Of a stretch of DNA of 41,099 nt, positions 14,868-23,253 are shown piece by piece. The position numbers and the translations under genes are program-made. The DNA is from Limosilactobacillus viscerum. GTDB lineage: Bacteria; Bacillota; Bacilli; Lactobacillales; Lactobacillaceae. Below the pieces are notes generated by a model. It was not told the DNA's origin. It saw nothing but the letters and a program-made list of their open reading frames with translations, and made no database searches. How positions within the stretch are numbered: position 1 is the stretch's first letter; each line of letters opens with the position of its first letter. The stretch spans positions 1-41,099 of the forward strand of contig NZ_CANDNW010000015.1 in NCBI RefSeq assembly GCF_947387525.1. The letters run 5' to 3'.

Positions 14868-17468
14868 TTGGAGGAAAACATTATTTTTAACCTTAAGAAT
14901 TTCAAAAGCAAAATTTTACCAACAATCACTGTTTGTGGTAGTGCACTTTTCTTAATGCACGGTAAGGTTTCCGCTAATCAGATTGATAATACTAACCAAA
15001 AACAAACTGATGCGCAAACTACAGCTACAATGAATACTGAAGGTAGCGCAAGTAACGCAAATAATAACAATATTGAGAATAGTACTAACGAAAGTACTAC
15101 AGATAATTCTGCAAACCAAACCGCAGTTACGCAAACCGCAAATGCGGCTGTAGTAAATACCAGTCAAAACAATAATTCAACTACTACGACTACTAACACA
15201 AGTAGTAGTCAGCAAGCTAGTTACAATGTTAATGATCATGGTAATTACGCTAACCTGGATTCGGTTAAGGTTGGTGATGATGGTCAAGTTCAAATTAGTG
15301 GTTGGCATGCTACTAACAACTCACAGGGCAAGCAATATCACTACTTAATTGCTTATGACAATACTACAAAGTCCGAAATTGCTCGTACTCAAATTACTGA
15401 CCCTATTAGTCGGCCCGATGTCCAGCGTGCTCATAATGTTTATGGTGCTGCCCAATCAGGCTTTAATGTAAGCATGGATTTACCTGCAGCAAGTCTTGCC
15501 AATGCTGATTCAATCTCATTTATTAGTCGGTATACTACTGATCCTGCTGGAAATGGTAATGCTAGTGACTTTTGGTTTGCCCCAATTACATTTGATAAAA
15601 ATAATCATGCTAGTTTGGATGCTGTTGTTGTTAAGGATGGAAAATTGCAAATTAGTGGATGGAATGCTACTAATCAAGCGGCTGATAAGCCTTACCATAT
15701 TATCTTTATCTATGACCAAACCACAAACAAGGTTGTTGCTAGTCAGCAAGTAACCAATACGAATCGTCCGGATGTGGCAAGAGTTTATCCAGATGTGGAT
15801 AATGCTGCAAAATCTGGCTTTAGTGTTAGCTTTAATTTAAGTGATTTGAATTTGAACCACCAGTTACAAGTTGTTAGCCGTTATGGCACTAAGGCTGATG
15901 GTAGTGGTAAGAACGTTGACTATTACTTTACACCAATAACTAACGGTAATTACACCAACCAAGCTTCATTGGATAGCTTTAATTTGAGTGACGGTGAACA
16001 TCTTACTGTTTCTGGTTGGCACGCTGATGATATCTCTAAGCTCGAGAATAATCATTTCTTGATTTTATATGACAATACTGACAGTAAGCAGGTTGCCTCA
16101 ATTAAAGTTACGAACACCACTCGTTCAGATGTGGCAAAAGCTTACCCTTCAGTTACAACCGCGGGTCGGTCAGGCTTTAGTGGTACGTTTGACTTGAGCA
16201 ATGTTAATTTACAAGCTGGTCACTCGTACTCATTAATTAGTCGTTATTCTACCAGTGCTAGTGGAAATGGTGGTGGTGGCCAGTATACTGATTACTGGTT
16301 TGCTGCAAAGAAGTTGAATCAACGAGATTATAGCTTTGACAGTATTTCCATTACAAATAATGGCTTACACATTGCTGGTTGGATGGCTAGCGATTATTCT
16401 AAGGGCCGTCAAAACGCATACGCAATTGTTCTTAACAACGGAAAAGAAGTTGCTCGTCAAAAACTAACACTGACTAATCGTAGCGATGTTGCTAGGGTAC
16501 GTGGCGATATTTACGGTAGTCTAAAGAGTGGTTTTAATACTACAATTAACCTTAATCCGGCTTCCATCACTGGGAATATGCAAATTATCCTGCGCTTCTC
16601 CAGCGATGAAGGTGGTAATTCTAACTACGATGATCAGTACAGTAAGACTTACGCATCAAATGCTGGTGCTTTTGATGCCATTCAGGTTTCAGATACTGGT
16701 ATCTATGTCAGTGGTTGGCATGCAAGTGATCAATCTGCAAGCAAGCCATACCAATTCTTGATCTTTACTGATGCAAATACTGGTCAAGAGTTGTACCGTC
16801 AACAAGTATTAGATGTTAACCGGACACGGAATGATGTAGCATCAGCATATCCAACGATTTTGAATAGTAATAAGTCTGGTTTCCAGCTTGGCTTTACTAT
16901 CCCATCACAATTGGACCACCATACTGTAAAGGTGATTGACCGTCTTACTGATGATGCCGCTGGTAACGGTAACTATGTTGACATCACTTCTGATACTATT
17001 TCAATCCACAACAACCGGTGGGCATGGCCATTCCCAGCTGTTGGTGAAGGTCACTTTATGGGTGCTCAATTATTCGGAGTTAACCCTGGTGGTCAATTCC
17101 GTCAAAATGGTTTCCACGATGGCCTTGACTTTGGTGCTTACGACCACCCTGGTACGCAAGTTCATGCCATTCACAGTGGTACGATCGTTGGGGTTGGTTA
17201 CACTGCTGGTCTTGACTGGTACGTTCTTGAAGATACTGGTGAATACCTGGTTGTTTACCAAGAAGCCTTCTCTAACCGTGGTAACATTACCGTAACGCCG
17301 GGTCAAAAGATTGAGGTTGGTGATGTGATCGGTAACCGTGATACTTCGCACGTTCACATTGGTATTACCCGTCAACACAACTTCAATATCGCTTTGGCCA
17401 AGTCATTCACGAATGATGGTACGTGGTTAAACCCACTTGAAATCATCCGGAACGGTCTTAATGGCTAG
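14868..17468 (+). CDS. Secreted five-module M23-family peptidoglycan endopeptidase
   Basis: An 866-aa secreted wall hydrolase. A signal peptide (about residues 13-40, KILPTITVCGSALFLMHGKVSA) is followed by an Asn/Thr/Ser-rich linker to about 121. Five ~115-125-residue modules begin near 122, 245, 359, 486 and 599, each with an (S/A)GW(H/N/M)A core, R(P/S/N)DV and SGF motifs. A C-terminal M23 (lysostaphin/LytM-type) zinc peptidase runs from about 717. The zinc-site residues are visible as FHDGLDFG (His750, Asp754) and HVHIG (His828, His830), so it should be active on peptide cross-links. There is no LPXTG anchor. The start is unusual: no ATG exists near the signal peptide, TTG 14868 overlaps the GGAGG site, and ATT codons at 14880 or 14883 are correctly spaced from it. 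Confidence 0.88.
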   Translation: MEENIIFNLKNFKSKILPTITVCGSALFLMHGKVSANQIDNTNQKQTDAQTTATMNTEGSASNANNNNIENSTNESTTDNSANQTAVTQTANAAVVNTSQNNNSTTTTTNTSSSQQASYNVNDHGNYANLDSVKVGDDGQVQISGWHATNNSQGKQYHYLIAYDNTTKSEIARTQITDPISRPDVQRAHNVYGAAQSGFNVSMDLPAASLANADSISFISRYTTDPAGNGNASDFWFAPITFDKNNHASLDAVVVKDGKLQISGWNATNQAADKPYHIIFIYDQTTNKVVASQQVTNTNRPDVARVYPDVDNAAKSGFSVSFNLSDLNLNHQLQVVSRYGTKADGSGKNVDYYFTPITNGNYTNQASLDSFNLSDGEHLTVSGWHADDISKLENNHFLILYDNTDSKQVASIKVTNTTRSDVAKAYPSVTTAGRSGFSGTFDLSNVNLQAGHSYSLISRYSTSASGNGGGGQYTDYWFAAKKLNQRDYSFDSISITNNGLHIAGWMASDYSKGRQNAYAIVLNNGKEVARQKLTLTNRSDVARVRGDIYGSLKSGFNTTINLNPASITGNMQIILRFSSDEGGNSNYDDQYSKTYASNAGAFDAIQVSDTGIYVSGWHASDQSASKPYQFLIFTDANTGQELYRQQVLDVNRTRNDVASAYPTILNSNKSGFQLGFTIPSQLDHHTVKVIDRLTDDAAGNGNYVDITSDTISIHNNRWAWPFPAVGEGHFMGAQLFGVNPGGQFRQNGFHDGLDFGAYDHPGTQVHAIHSGTIVGVGYTAGLDWYVLEDTGEYLVVYQEAFSNRGNITVTPGQKIEVGDVIGNRDTSHVHIGITRQHNFNIALAKSFTNDGTWLNPLEIIRNGLNG
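15231..17015 (+). repeat. Five tandem SGWHA-type protein modules (M23 hydrolase)
   Basis: Residues 122-716 are five diverged copies of one module. Each has a strand segment ending GWxA, a YxIxxYD/D-type strand, R-x-DV, SGF, a (S/L)RYS-like strand and usually DYWF. Module 4 is atypical (GWMASDYS, no DYWF). Confidence 0.85.
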
Positions 17469-17483
17469 TAAAATTAAAAGTTT

Positions 17484-17516
17484 AAGAGGTCGAGTTAATA
17501 CCCGACCTCTTTTTTC
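17484..17516 (+). terminator. Terminator between the M23 and C39 hydrolase genes
   Basis: AAGAGGTCG pairs with CGACCTCTT around a 10-base loop and is followed by a T run. Only 18 bases separate it from the next start codon, leaving no room for a promoter, so the C39 gene depends on readthrough or an internal promoter. Confidence 0.8.
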
Positions 17517-17534
17517 TAGGGGGGGAGAAATTTT

Positions 17535-20084
17535 ATGAAAACTATTAATATTCACCATGCAAAGCAACTGGCGATGTCAGCACTGGCGATGACTAGTTGT
17601 GGATTTATCCTGTGGCTTAACCAGGTGAATGGTCAGGCTGATAGCCAGCAACCAACGACCCAGAGTTCTACCACCACGCAGTTAAGTCAAACAGGAAGTA
17701 GTAATAGTCAACAGACGACCACTGCTAACCAAACACAAGAAAATAGTACAATTAATCAAAATGACCATGGCAATTACGCAAATATGGATAGTAAAAAGAT
17801 TAATGACCAAGGACAGTTAATTGCAAGTGGTTGGAATGCAACAAATGAATCCGCTGGTCGAAACTACCATTACATTATTGCTTATGATAAGACGAATAAC
17901 CGTGAAATTGCTCGTCAAAACATTACGGGGACCAGTGCGGTAGTTAACCGGCCCGACGTGCAAGCAGCTCATAATGTGAACGGAGCGGCCACTTCCGGCT
18001 TTACGGTTACCTTTGATCTAAGTAAGGTAATTGCTAATACTGATGTAATTCAATTGATTAGTCGTTACAGCAGTGACCCAGCTGGAAACAATAATAGTGT
18101 TGACTATTGGTTTGCTCCGGTAACAGTTAATCGGAATAACTATGGTAACTTGGATGGAGCGGTTGTGGAAAATGGTCAATTACATGTAAGCGGTTGGCAT
18201 GCTACTAATCGTGCTAGTGGAAAAGACTATCACTACCTAATTATTATGGATCAAACAACCGGTCATGAAGTTGCGCGTCAACGGGTAACCAATGTTGCAC
18301 GTCCTGATGTAGCAAAGGTTTATTCTGATGTTGATGGTGCAGGTGAATCAGGCTTTTCAGCTTTCTTTAACCTCAATGGGTTAAACTTTAACCATCAGCT
18401 ACAAGTCTTAAGTCGTTACAGCAGCGACCCAGCTGGAAATAGTGATTATGTCGATTACTGGTTTAGCCCGATTACGCGTGGGGATTTCCAAAACCAAGGA
18501 AGCATTGATAGCATTAATTGGAGTAACAAGAATGCGGTGCTTGTAAGTGGCTGGCATGCTAATGATGTATCCAAGTTTGAAAACAATCACTTCCTGATCC
18601 TGTTCGATAATACTGCTAACCGGCAAATCGCGGTGACTAAAGCGGAGAAAGTTGATCGGCCGGATGTTGCACAGGCCTTTCCAGCAATTAAGACTGCGGG
18701 TACTTCTGGTTTTACTGGAAACTTTGATTTAACTAGTGTTCAGCTTATTGGTGGCCACTCGTACTCTGTTGTTAGTCGTTATTCGACTAGTAACCGGGGA
18801 AACGGTGGAGCCGGCAATTATACTGATTTTTGGAGCAAGCCAGTCACGTTAAATCAACGTGCTTCCAGTGTTGATTCTATTAGGATGACTGACCAGGGAA
18901 TCCAAATTAGTGGTTGGATGGCTAGTGACTATTCCGGTAATTACCCTTATGCATATGCAATTGTTTTAAATAATGGCCGGGAAGTTGCTCGCCAAGCATT
19001 AACCTTAACTAATCGTCCCGATGTTACCCGGGTTTATCCGGCAATTTACAACAGTTTACAAAGTGGCTTTAACCAGCTAATTAGGGTTAACCCATCGTCA
19101 ATTAATGGCACGCTAAAGATATTGCTTCGTTTCAGTAGTGACCGTAATGGTAATGGTCAGTATGATGACCAGCAAACTAAAGATTATGCTTCTAATGAGG
19201 GGTACTTTGACCAGGCAGTCCTGAATGGCAATACAGTTCACGTAAGTGGTTGGCACGCAAGTAACCTTTCCGGTAGTAAGCCTTACCACTGGATTATTGC
19301 GGTGGACCAAAATGGTAGTGAACTTGGCCGGTGGGAAGTAACAAATGCCAACTTGTCACGTCCTGACCTTGCTACCAATGTTGGGTACATCTTAAATAGT
19401 GATCATTCCGGTTTTAACCTGGACTTTACCGTTACCGACAACATGCAACATAAGGTAATTAAGTTGATTGACCGGTTGACTGACGATGCTGCCGGAAATG
19501 GTAATGCGGTAGATATTGTTTACAATGGAGTATCAATTAATTCTGGTGCACAGACGACCGGACTAAAGACGTTAACCTATGATGCAATGGGGAACATTGT
19601 AGCTGCTTTTAATAACGCGGAAGTAATTGGTCAAAATCCAGAATTGCCAACGGGTTGCGAAATGACCGCAGTAACAATGATGCTGCGTTATGCTGGCGTT
19701 AATATTACTAAGATCCAAGTGGCAAATGAAACACCACGGAGTTCCAATGGTGATTATGGTTTTGTCGGCAACCCATACAGTCCAAGCGGTTGGTGGGTAT
19801 TTCCAACTGGGATTGCACCAGTGGTTCAAAACCACCTGGGGACTAGTCAGGTAATGACTGGTTGTTCACTTCAAGCAATTCAAGATAAGCTTAACAATGG
19901 ACACCTAGTAGTTGTATGGATGGCTAATATGAACGGCTTTGTTAACCATGCAATTGCATTGACTGGTTACAACAGCAATGGTTTCTACTACAACAATCCT
20001 TGGACTGGCCAAAAAGAAGCAATGTCCTACGGTGAGTTCTACGGGCATTGGAATGCCGATGCTCAACGCGCTCTAAGCTACTAA
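17535..20084 (+). CDS. Secreted five-module C39-like (papain-fold) cysteine peptidase
   Basis: An 849-aa secreted protein. A signal peptide (about 1-37, ending VNGQAD) and a short Gln/Thr/Ser linker precede five modules that begin near residues 76, 201, 320, 442 and 554. A C-terminal C39-like (C39_2) peptidase runs from about 695. The catalytic set is visible: Cys708 in LPTGCEMTAV, His805 in NHAIAL and Asn821 in NPW. This domain family in secreted Gram-positive proteins is often linked to wall or protein cleavage, but its substrate is unknown. The module order matches the upstream M23 protein one-to-one (module 3 NNHFLIL, module 4 GWMASDYS, module 5 DRLTDDAAGNG), so the two arose by duplication with catalytic-domain exchange. 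ATG 17535 follows a GGGGGGAG site. A glycosyltransferase follows after 20 bases. Confidence 0.87.
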   Translation: MKTINIHHAKQLAMSALAMTSCGFILWLNQVNGQADSQQPTTQSSTTTQLSQTGSSNSQQTTTANQTQENSTINQNDHGNYANMDSKKINDQGQLIASGWNATNESAGRNYHYIIAYDKTNNREIARQNITGTSAVVNRPDVQAAHNVNGAATSGFTVTFDLSKVIANTDVIQLISRYSSDPAGNNNSVDYWFAPVTVNRNNYGNLDGAVVENGQLHVSGWHATNRASGKDYHYLIIMDQTTGHEVARQRVTNVARPDVAKVYSDVDGAGESGFSAFFNLNGLNFNHQLQVLSRYSSDPAGNSDYVDYWFSPITRGDFQNQGSIDSINWSNKNAVLVSGWHANDVSKFENNHFLILFDNTANRQIAVTKAEKVDRPDVAQAFPAIKTAGTSGFTGNFDLTSVQLIGGHSYSVVSRYSTSNRGNGGAGNYTDFWSKPVTLNQRASSVDSIRMTDQGIQISGWMASDYSGNYPYAYAIVLNNGREVARQALTLTNRPDVTRVYPAIYNSLQSGFNQLIRVNPSSINGTLKILLRFSSDRNGNGQYDDQQTKDYASNEGYFDQAVLNGNTVHVSGWHASNLSGSKPYHWIIAVDQNGSELGRWEVTNANLSRPDLATNVGYILNSDHSGFNLDFTVTDNMQHKVIKLIDRLTDDAAGNGNAVDIVYNGVSINSGAQTTGLKTLTYDAMGNIVAAFNNAEVIGQNPELPTGCEMTAVTMMLRYAGVNITKIQVANETPRSSNGDYGFVGNPYSPSGWWVFPTGIAPVVQNHLGTSQVMTGCSLQAIQDKLNNGHLVVVWMANMNGFVNHAIALTGYNSNGFYYNNPWTGQKEAMSYGEFYGHWNADAQRALSY
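17760..19540 (+). repeat. Five tandem SGWHA-type protein modules (C39-like peptidase)
   Basis: About residues 76-668 are five modules in the same order as in the upstream M23 protein. Adjacent modules within the protein are less alike than the same-numbered modules of the two proteins. Confidence 0.85.
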
Positions 20085-20104
20085 AACAAATAAGGGTGTT
20101 TGTG

Positions 20105-21049
20105 ATGAAAAAGAAAGTTGCCATTTTAATGTCAACGTATAATGGTGAGGACTATTTAGACGAACAGATTCAATCAATTATTGGTCAGAGTTATGATAAT
20201 TGGGTACTCTACATTAGAGATGATGGATCAAAAGATAAAACAGTAGAGATAATTCAAAAGTATAGTGAAGTTTATAAAAATATCGTGTTCTTTAACCAAG
20301 AAAATATTAATAATATTGGTGTGGTTAAATCATTTATGAATTTACTGCAACATGTATCAGCAGATTACTATATGTTTAGTGATCAAGATGATGTATGGCT
20401 TGAGGATCGAGTTCAAGATTGTGTCAACCTAGTTGAAAAAAATGAGCCTGGCCCTGTATGTGGCTTTACTGATTTAGAAATAGTTAATCAGGATTTGAAA
20501 CCTATTCGTCGAATGAATGGCAGTAATGTTTGGACAGATTTCCTATCACTTTTATTTACTAACTGTATAACAGGTTGCACAATGATTCTTAATGACGAAT
20601 TAAAGAAGATGGTTAGGTTTTCCAAAGTTAATTATCAGAATGTTTATATGCATGATTGGTGGATCGGATTAATAGCTGCTGCTTTTGGTAAGTTAGTCTA
20701 TTTAAATAAGCCAACAGTTTTGTATCGTCAACATGGTGATAATGTGGTTGGTGGTAATAAGAAAAATACTATTACACACTTATTATACCGAGCAACACAT
20801 CACAAACCTGAACGTGCTCAAATACAGCATACAGTAGATATGGCTTATGAATTCAATCGTGAATACGAGAGTAGCTTAAATGGGACAGCTAAATCATATG
20901 TTAGCAGTTATGCTCTATTAAAAAATAGAAGTACGTTTATAAAAGCTTTGCGTTTAGCAATTAAGAAGCCACCATTGCGAATTAATAAAAAAGGTAAGTT
21001 GTTTTTTAGTTATTTGATGGTGGTATATTATAACGACTTTAATAATTAG
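20105..21049 (+). CDS. GT2 glycosyltransferase (rhamnosyltransferase-like)
   Basis: A 314-aa GT2 enzyme: KVAILMSTYNGEDYLDEQI at the N-terminus, IRDDGSKDKT, the metal-binding FSDQDDVWLEDR, CGFTDLEIVN, and MHDWWIGLIAA in the acceptor region. The MSTYNGE...SDQDDVW pattern is common among rhamnosyltransferases and other capsule GT2 enzymes, and the rml genes lie 2 kb downstream. I place the start at ATG 20105, with AAGGGTG 6 bases upstream. A 19-codon extension upstream would overlap the hydrolase gene and has no ribosome site. It lies 20 bases after the C39 peptidase gene with no terminator, so a wall hydrolase and a polysaccharide transferase share a transcript. A terminator follows. Confidence 0.85.
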   Translation: MKKKVAILMSTYNGEDYLDEQIQSIIGQSYDNWVLYIRDDGSKDKTVEIIQKYSEVYKNIVFFNQENINNIGVVKSFMNLLQHVSADYYMFSDQDDVWLEDRVQDCVNLVEKNEPGPVCGFTDLEIVNQDLKPIRRMNGSNVWTDFLSLLFTNCITGCTMILNDELKKMVRFSKVNYQNVYMHDWWIGLIAAAFGKLVYLNKPTVLYRQHGDNVVGGNKKNTITHLLYRATHHKPERAQIQHTVDMAYEFNREYESSLNGTAKSYVSSYALLKNRSTFIKALRLAIKKPPLRINKKGKLFFSYLMVVYYNDFNN

Positions 21050-21050
21050 T

Positions 21051-21085
21051 AAAAAATGATTGCAGTATTGCTGTAATCATTTTTT
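21051..21085 (+). terminator. Terminator after the GT2 gene
   Basis: AAAAAATGATTgCAG pairs with CTGtAATCATTTTTT, directly after the stop codon. Confidence 0.85.
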
Positions 21086-21107
21086 GTTTACGACATTGTT
21101 TGCTTAT

Positions 21108-21124
21108 TGTAACTTCACTGTAAT
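21108..21124 (+). promoter_or_regulatory. WalR/VicR-type box upstream of the GH73 gene
   Basis: TGTAAC-TTCAC-TGTAAT is a perfect match to TGTWAH-N5-TGTWAH, the WalR (YycF/VicR) site. It covers the -35 position of the promoter below, the usual place for WalR activation of autolysin genes. Confidence 0.65.
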
Positions 21125-21137
21125 TTACAAATGTTAG

Positions 21138-21143
21138 TATAGT
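21138..21143 (+). promoter_or_regulatory. -10 element of the GH73 gene
   Basis: TATAGT lies 13 bases after the WalR-type box and about 50 bases before the start codon. No consensus -35 is present, fitting activator dependence. Confidence 0.45.
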
Positions 21144-21190
21144 CAATGGTGTTTAAGTTAAATTATTAGTTCGAAGATTTGAGGGAATAT

Positions 21191-23137
21191 TTGTTAACAA
21201 TGAAAGACAAGAAACAATCAAAAATTAAAATCGTTTTACCTGTTTTATTTACGTTTGGTGCATCACTAATGTTTTTCCAGGCTGATGGCCAAGCTGATAG
21301 TACGCAGCCGACGAGCAATGAAGCTCAAGTGGCGATGACTACTAATAACGCAAATACTCAAAATAATAATTACCAAAGCTTAAATGGAAGTACGACGCAG
21401 CAGAATAACGCACAGGCTACTACCCAAAGTGCGAGTGCTGCAACAAATAATTATTCAGTTAGTCTTAGTGATTCAGCTGTTCAAGCGGCAGTCAATAAGC
21501 CGGTTGTTAGCACAACGCCGACTTTCTCAACTAACCAGTACAATGTTTCTGCTGATCCAATTGATGCAGCTAACGGTGGTTCTGGCTCAGCTAGCTTAAA
21601 TACGGCTGGCTTGACCGCTTCACAGAAGGCCTTTTTAGATAGTATTCACGATGGTGCTATCTCAACCTGGAAGCAATATGGGGTACTACCTTCATTAACC
21701 GCTTCCCAAGCAATTATTGAAAGTGGTTGGGGTCAATCTAGCTTAGCTTCCCGTTACCACAACCTGTTTGGTATTAAGGGTTCATACAATGGTCATAGTG
21801 TTACTTTACCAACCCGTGAAGTATACGGTGGCCGGAGTGTAATGATTAATGATGCATTCCGTGCTTACGACAATAATTCAGAATCTGTTCAGGACCACGG
21901 TTACTTCTTAGTAGCCAATAGTCGTTACCACAACTTATTGTGGAAAACTAACTACCGTGATGTTACTTACCTTATCCGGGCAGATGGGTATGCAACCGAC
22001 CCAAGCTATACTACTATCTTGAATTCAGTTATTGAACGGTACAACTTAACTGCTTGGGATAATGAAGCATTTGATACCAATACTGGTCACATTGATAACC
22101 TGTCTGTTGAAGGAAACCAATTGCATATTTCTGGTTGGCACGCTGCCAATTCTTATAATTCAAATATGCATCACTTCATTATTCTGTTAGATGGTAACAC
22201 CAAGCAGGAATTATATCGGACAGAAGTAAAGGGTGTTTACCGTCAGGACGTTCAAAATGCTTACCCAAATGCTGAAATTTCTGGGTGGGGTGGTTTTGAT
22301 ATTACTATTCCTTATACCAGCAACTTAGCAGGTAAGAATATTCAAGTTGTCTCACGTTATACCTATGATACCAAGGGTGAGATTAATGGTGGTAAGGATC
22401 TTTACTACAATCCAGTATCACTTAATGCCAATGTTGGTAACTTAGACAATATGTCACTAGATGCAGCTACCGGTACAATTAACATTTCTGGTTGGCATGC
22501 AGCTGATAATACCTTGACCCAAGGCTACCACTACTTAATTGTTTATGATGCTTCTAAGCAAGTTGAACTTGGTCGTTTCTTGGTTGAAAATTCAGCTCGT
22601 AACGATGTGGCTAAAGTTTACCCTGGTATTTATAATGCTGCTAATTCAGGATTTAGTTTAAACTTGAAATTTAATTCCGCATTAGCCGGTGACCAGATCC
22701 AAATTATTTCACGTTATAGTGACAGTCAAAATGGTGAAGGTCATTATACAGATTATTGGTTTGCCCCAAAAACCTTTAATGATAACAAGGCTAGTCTGGA
22801 TTCATTTAAAGTTTCCGGTAATCAAGTTACGATCGCTGGATGGCATGCTGCAGACCAAGCGGCTAATAAGCCGTACCACTTTATCATTTTATATGATGCT
22901 ACGACTAAGAAAGAAATAAAACGGGTAGCCGTACCAACTACCAGTCGCCCCGATGTTATGAAGGTATATCCACACCTTTATAATGCTGATCAGTCTGGCT
23001 TTAATTTAACTACTGAACTTGACCCCTCACTTAACGGTCACCAGATTCAAGTAATTTCACGCTACAGTGACTCAGCAAATGGTGAAGGCAGCCGTATCGA
23101 TTATTGGTTTAAGCCAGTGAAGGTAACAATCAAATAA
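21191..23137 (+). CDS. Secreted GH73 N-acetylglucosaminidase with three SGWHA-type modules
   Basis: A wall hydrolase of about 648 aa. The signal peptide (KIKIVLPVLFTFGASLMFFQADGQA) and an Asn/Thr/Gln-rich linker come first. A GH73 glucosaminidase domain follows at about 135-290, with ASQAIIESGWGQS carrying the candidate catalytic Glu177, SRYHNLFGIKGSYNG, FRAYDNNSESVQDHG and TDPSYTTILNSVIERY. Three modules begin near 299, 413 and 532. The modules are C-terminal here, unlike in the M23 and C39 proteins. It should cleave the glycan backbone. Start choice: TTG 21191 is 5 bases from GAGGG (21181-21185); ATG 21200 is the alternative but its spacing is long. It has its own WalR-type promoter and a terminator, so it is monocistronic. 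Confidence 0.9.
   Translation: MLTMKDKKQSKIKIVLPVLFTFGASLMFFQADGQADSTQPTSNEAQVAMTTNNANTQNNNYQSLNGSTTQQNNAQATTQSASAATNNYSVSLSDSAVQAAVNKPVVSTTPTFSTNQYNVSADPIDAANGGSGSASLNTAGLTASQKAFLDSIHDGAISTWKQYGVLPSLTASQAIIESGWGQSSLASRYHNLFGIKGSYNGHSVTLPTREVYGGRSVMINDAFRAYDNNSESVQDHGYFLVANSRYHNLLWKTNYRDVTYLIRADGYATDPSYTTILNSVIERYNLTAWDNEAFDTNTGHIDNLSVEGNQLHISGWHAANSYNSNMHHFIILLDGNTKQELYRTEVKGVYRQDVQNAYPNAEISGWGGFDITIPYTSNLAGKNIQVVSRYTYDTKGEINGGKDLYYNPVSLNANVGNLDNMSLDAATGTINISGWHAADNTLTQGYHYLIVYDASKQVELGRFLVENSARNDVAKVYPGIYNAANSGFSLNLKFNSALAGDQIQIISRYSDSQNGEGHYTDYWFAPKTFNDNKASLDSFKVSGNQVTIAGWHAADQAANKPYHFIILYDATTKKEIKRVAVPTTSRPDVMKVYPHLYNADQSGFNLTTELDPSLNGHQIQVISRYSDSANGEGSRIDYWFKPVKVTIK
22085..23134 (+). repeat. 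Three SGWHA-type protein modules (GH73 enzyme)
   Basis: Three C-terminal modules begin near residues 299, 413 and 532 (start at 21191). The last two are the most canonical copies of the set, with SGF, SRYSDS and DYWF. Confidence 0.85.
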
Positions 23138-23143
23138 TTCATT

Positions 23144-23178
23144 AAAGGAGATTAGTTATTGACTGATCTCCTTTTTTT
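23144..23178 (+). terminator. Terminator after the GH73 gene
   Basis: AAAGGAGAT pairs with ATCTCCTTT, with an inner AGT/ACT extension, and is followed by a long T run. Confidence 0.85.
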
Positions 23179-23210
23179 CATTAGATTTAACCTTTATCGA
23201 CATACAAGTG

Positions 23211-23219
23211 TGATAGAAT
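23211..23219 (+). promoter_or_regulatory. Extended -10 element of the rml operon
   Basis: TGATAGAAT is a near-consensus extended -10, 34 bases before the rmlA start. No convincing -35 at the usual distance. Confidence 0.35.
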
Positions 23220-23253
23220 TAAACATGGATTTTGGCATTTTAAGGAGGCCATT

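Noticed and set aside
16936-17295. 119-codon plus-strand frame overlapping the M23 domain
   Set aside because: Out-of-frame shadow across the zinc-peptidase motifs; its Leu/Val/Thr-rich composition is a by-product of the real frame.
15231-19540. A DNA tandem repeat or CRISPR-like array in the hydrolase genes
   Set aside because: The repetition is at protein level with diverged DNA and ~360-base units; there are no short identical repeats with spacers.
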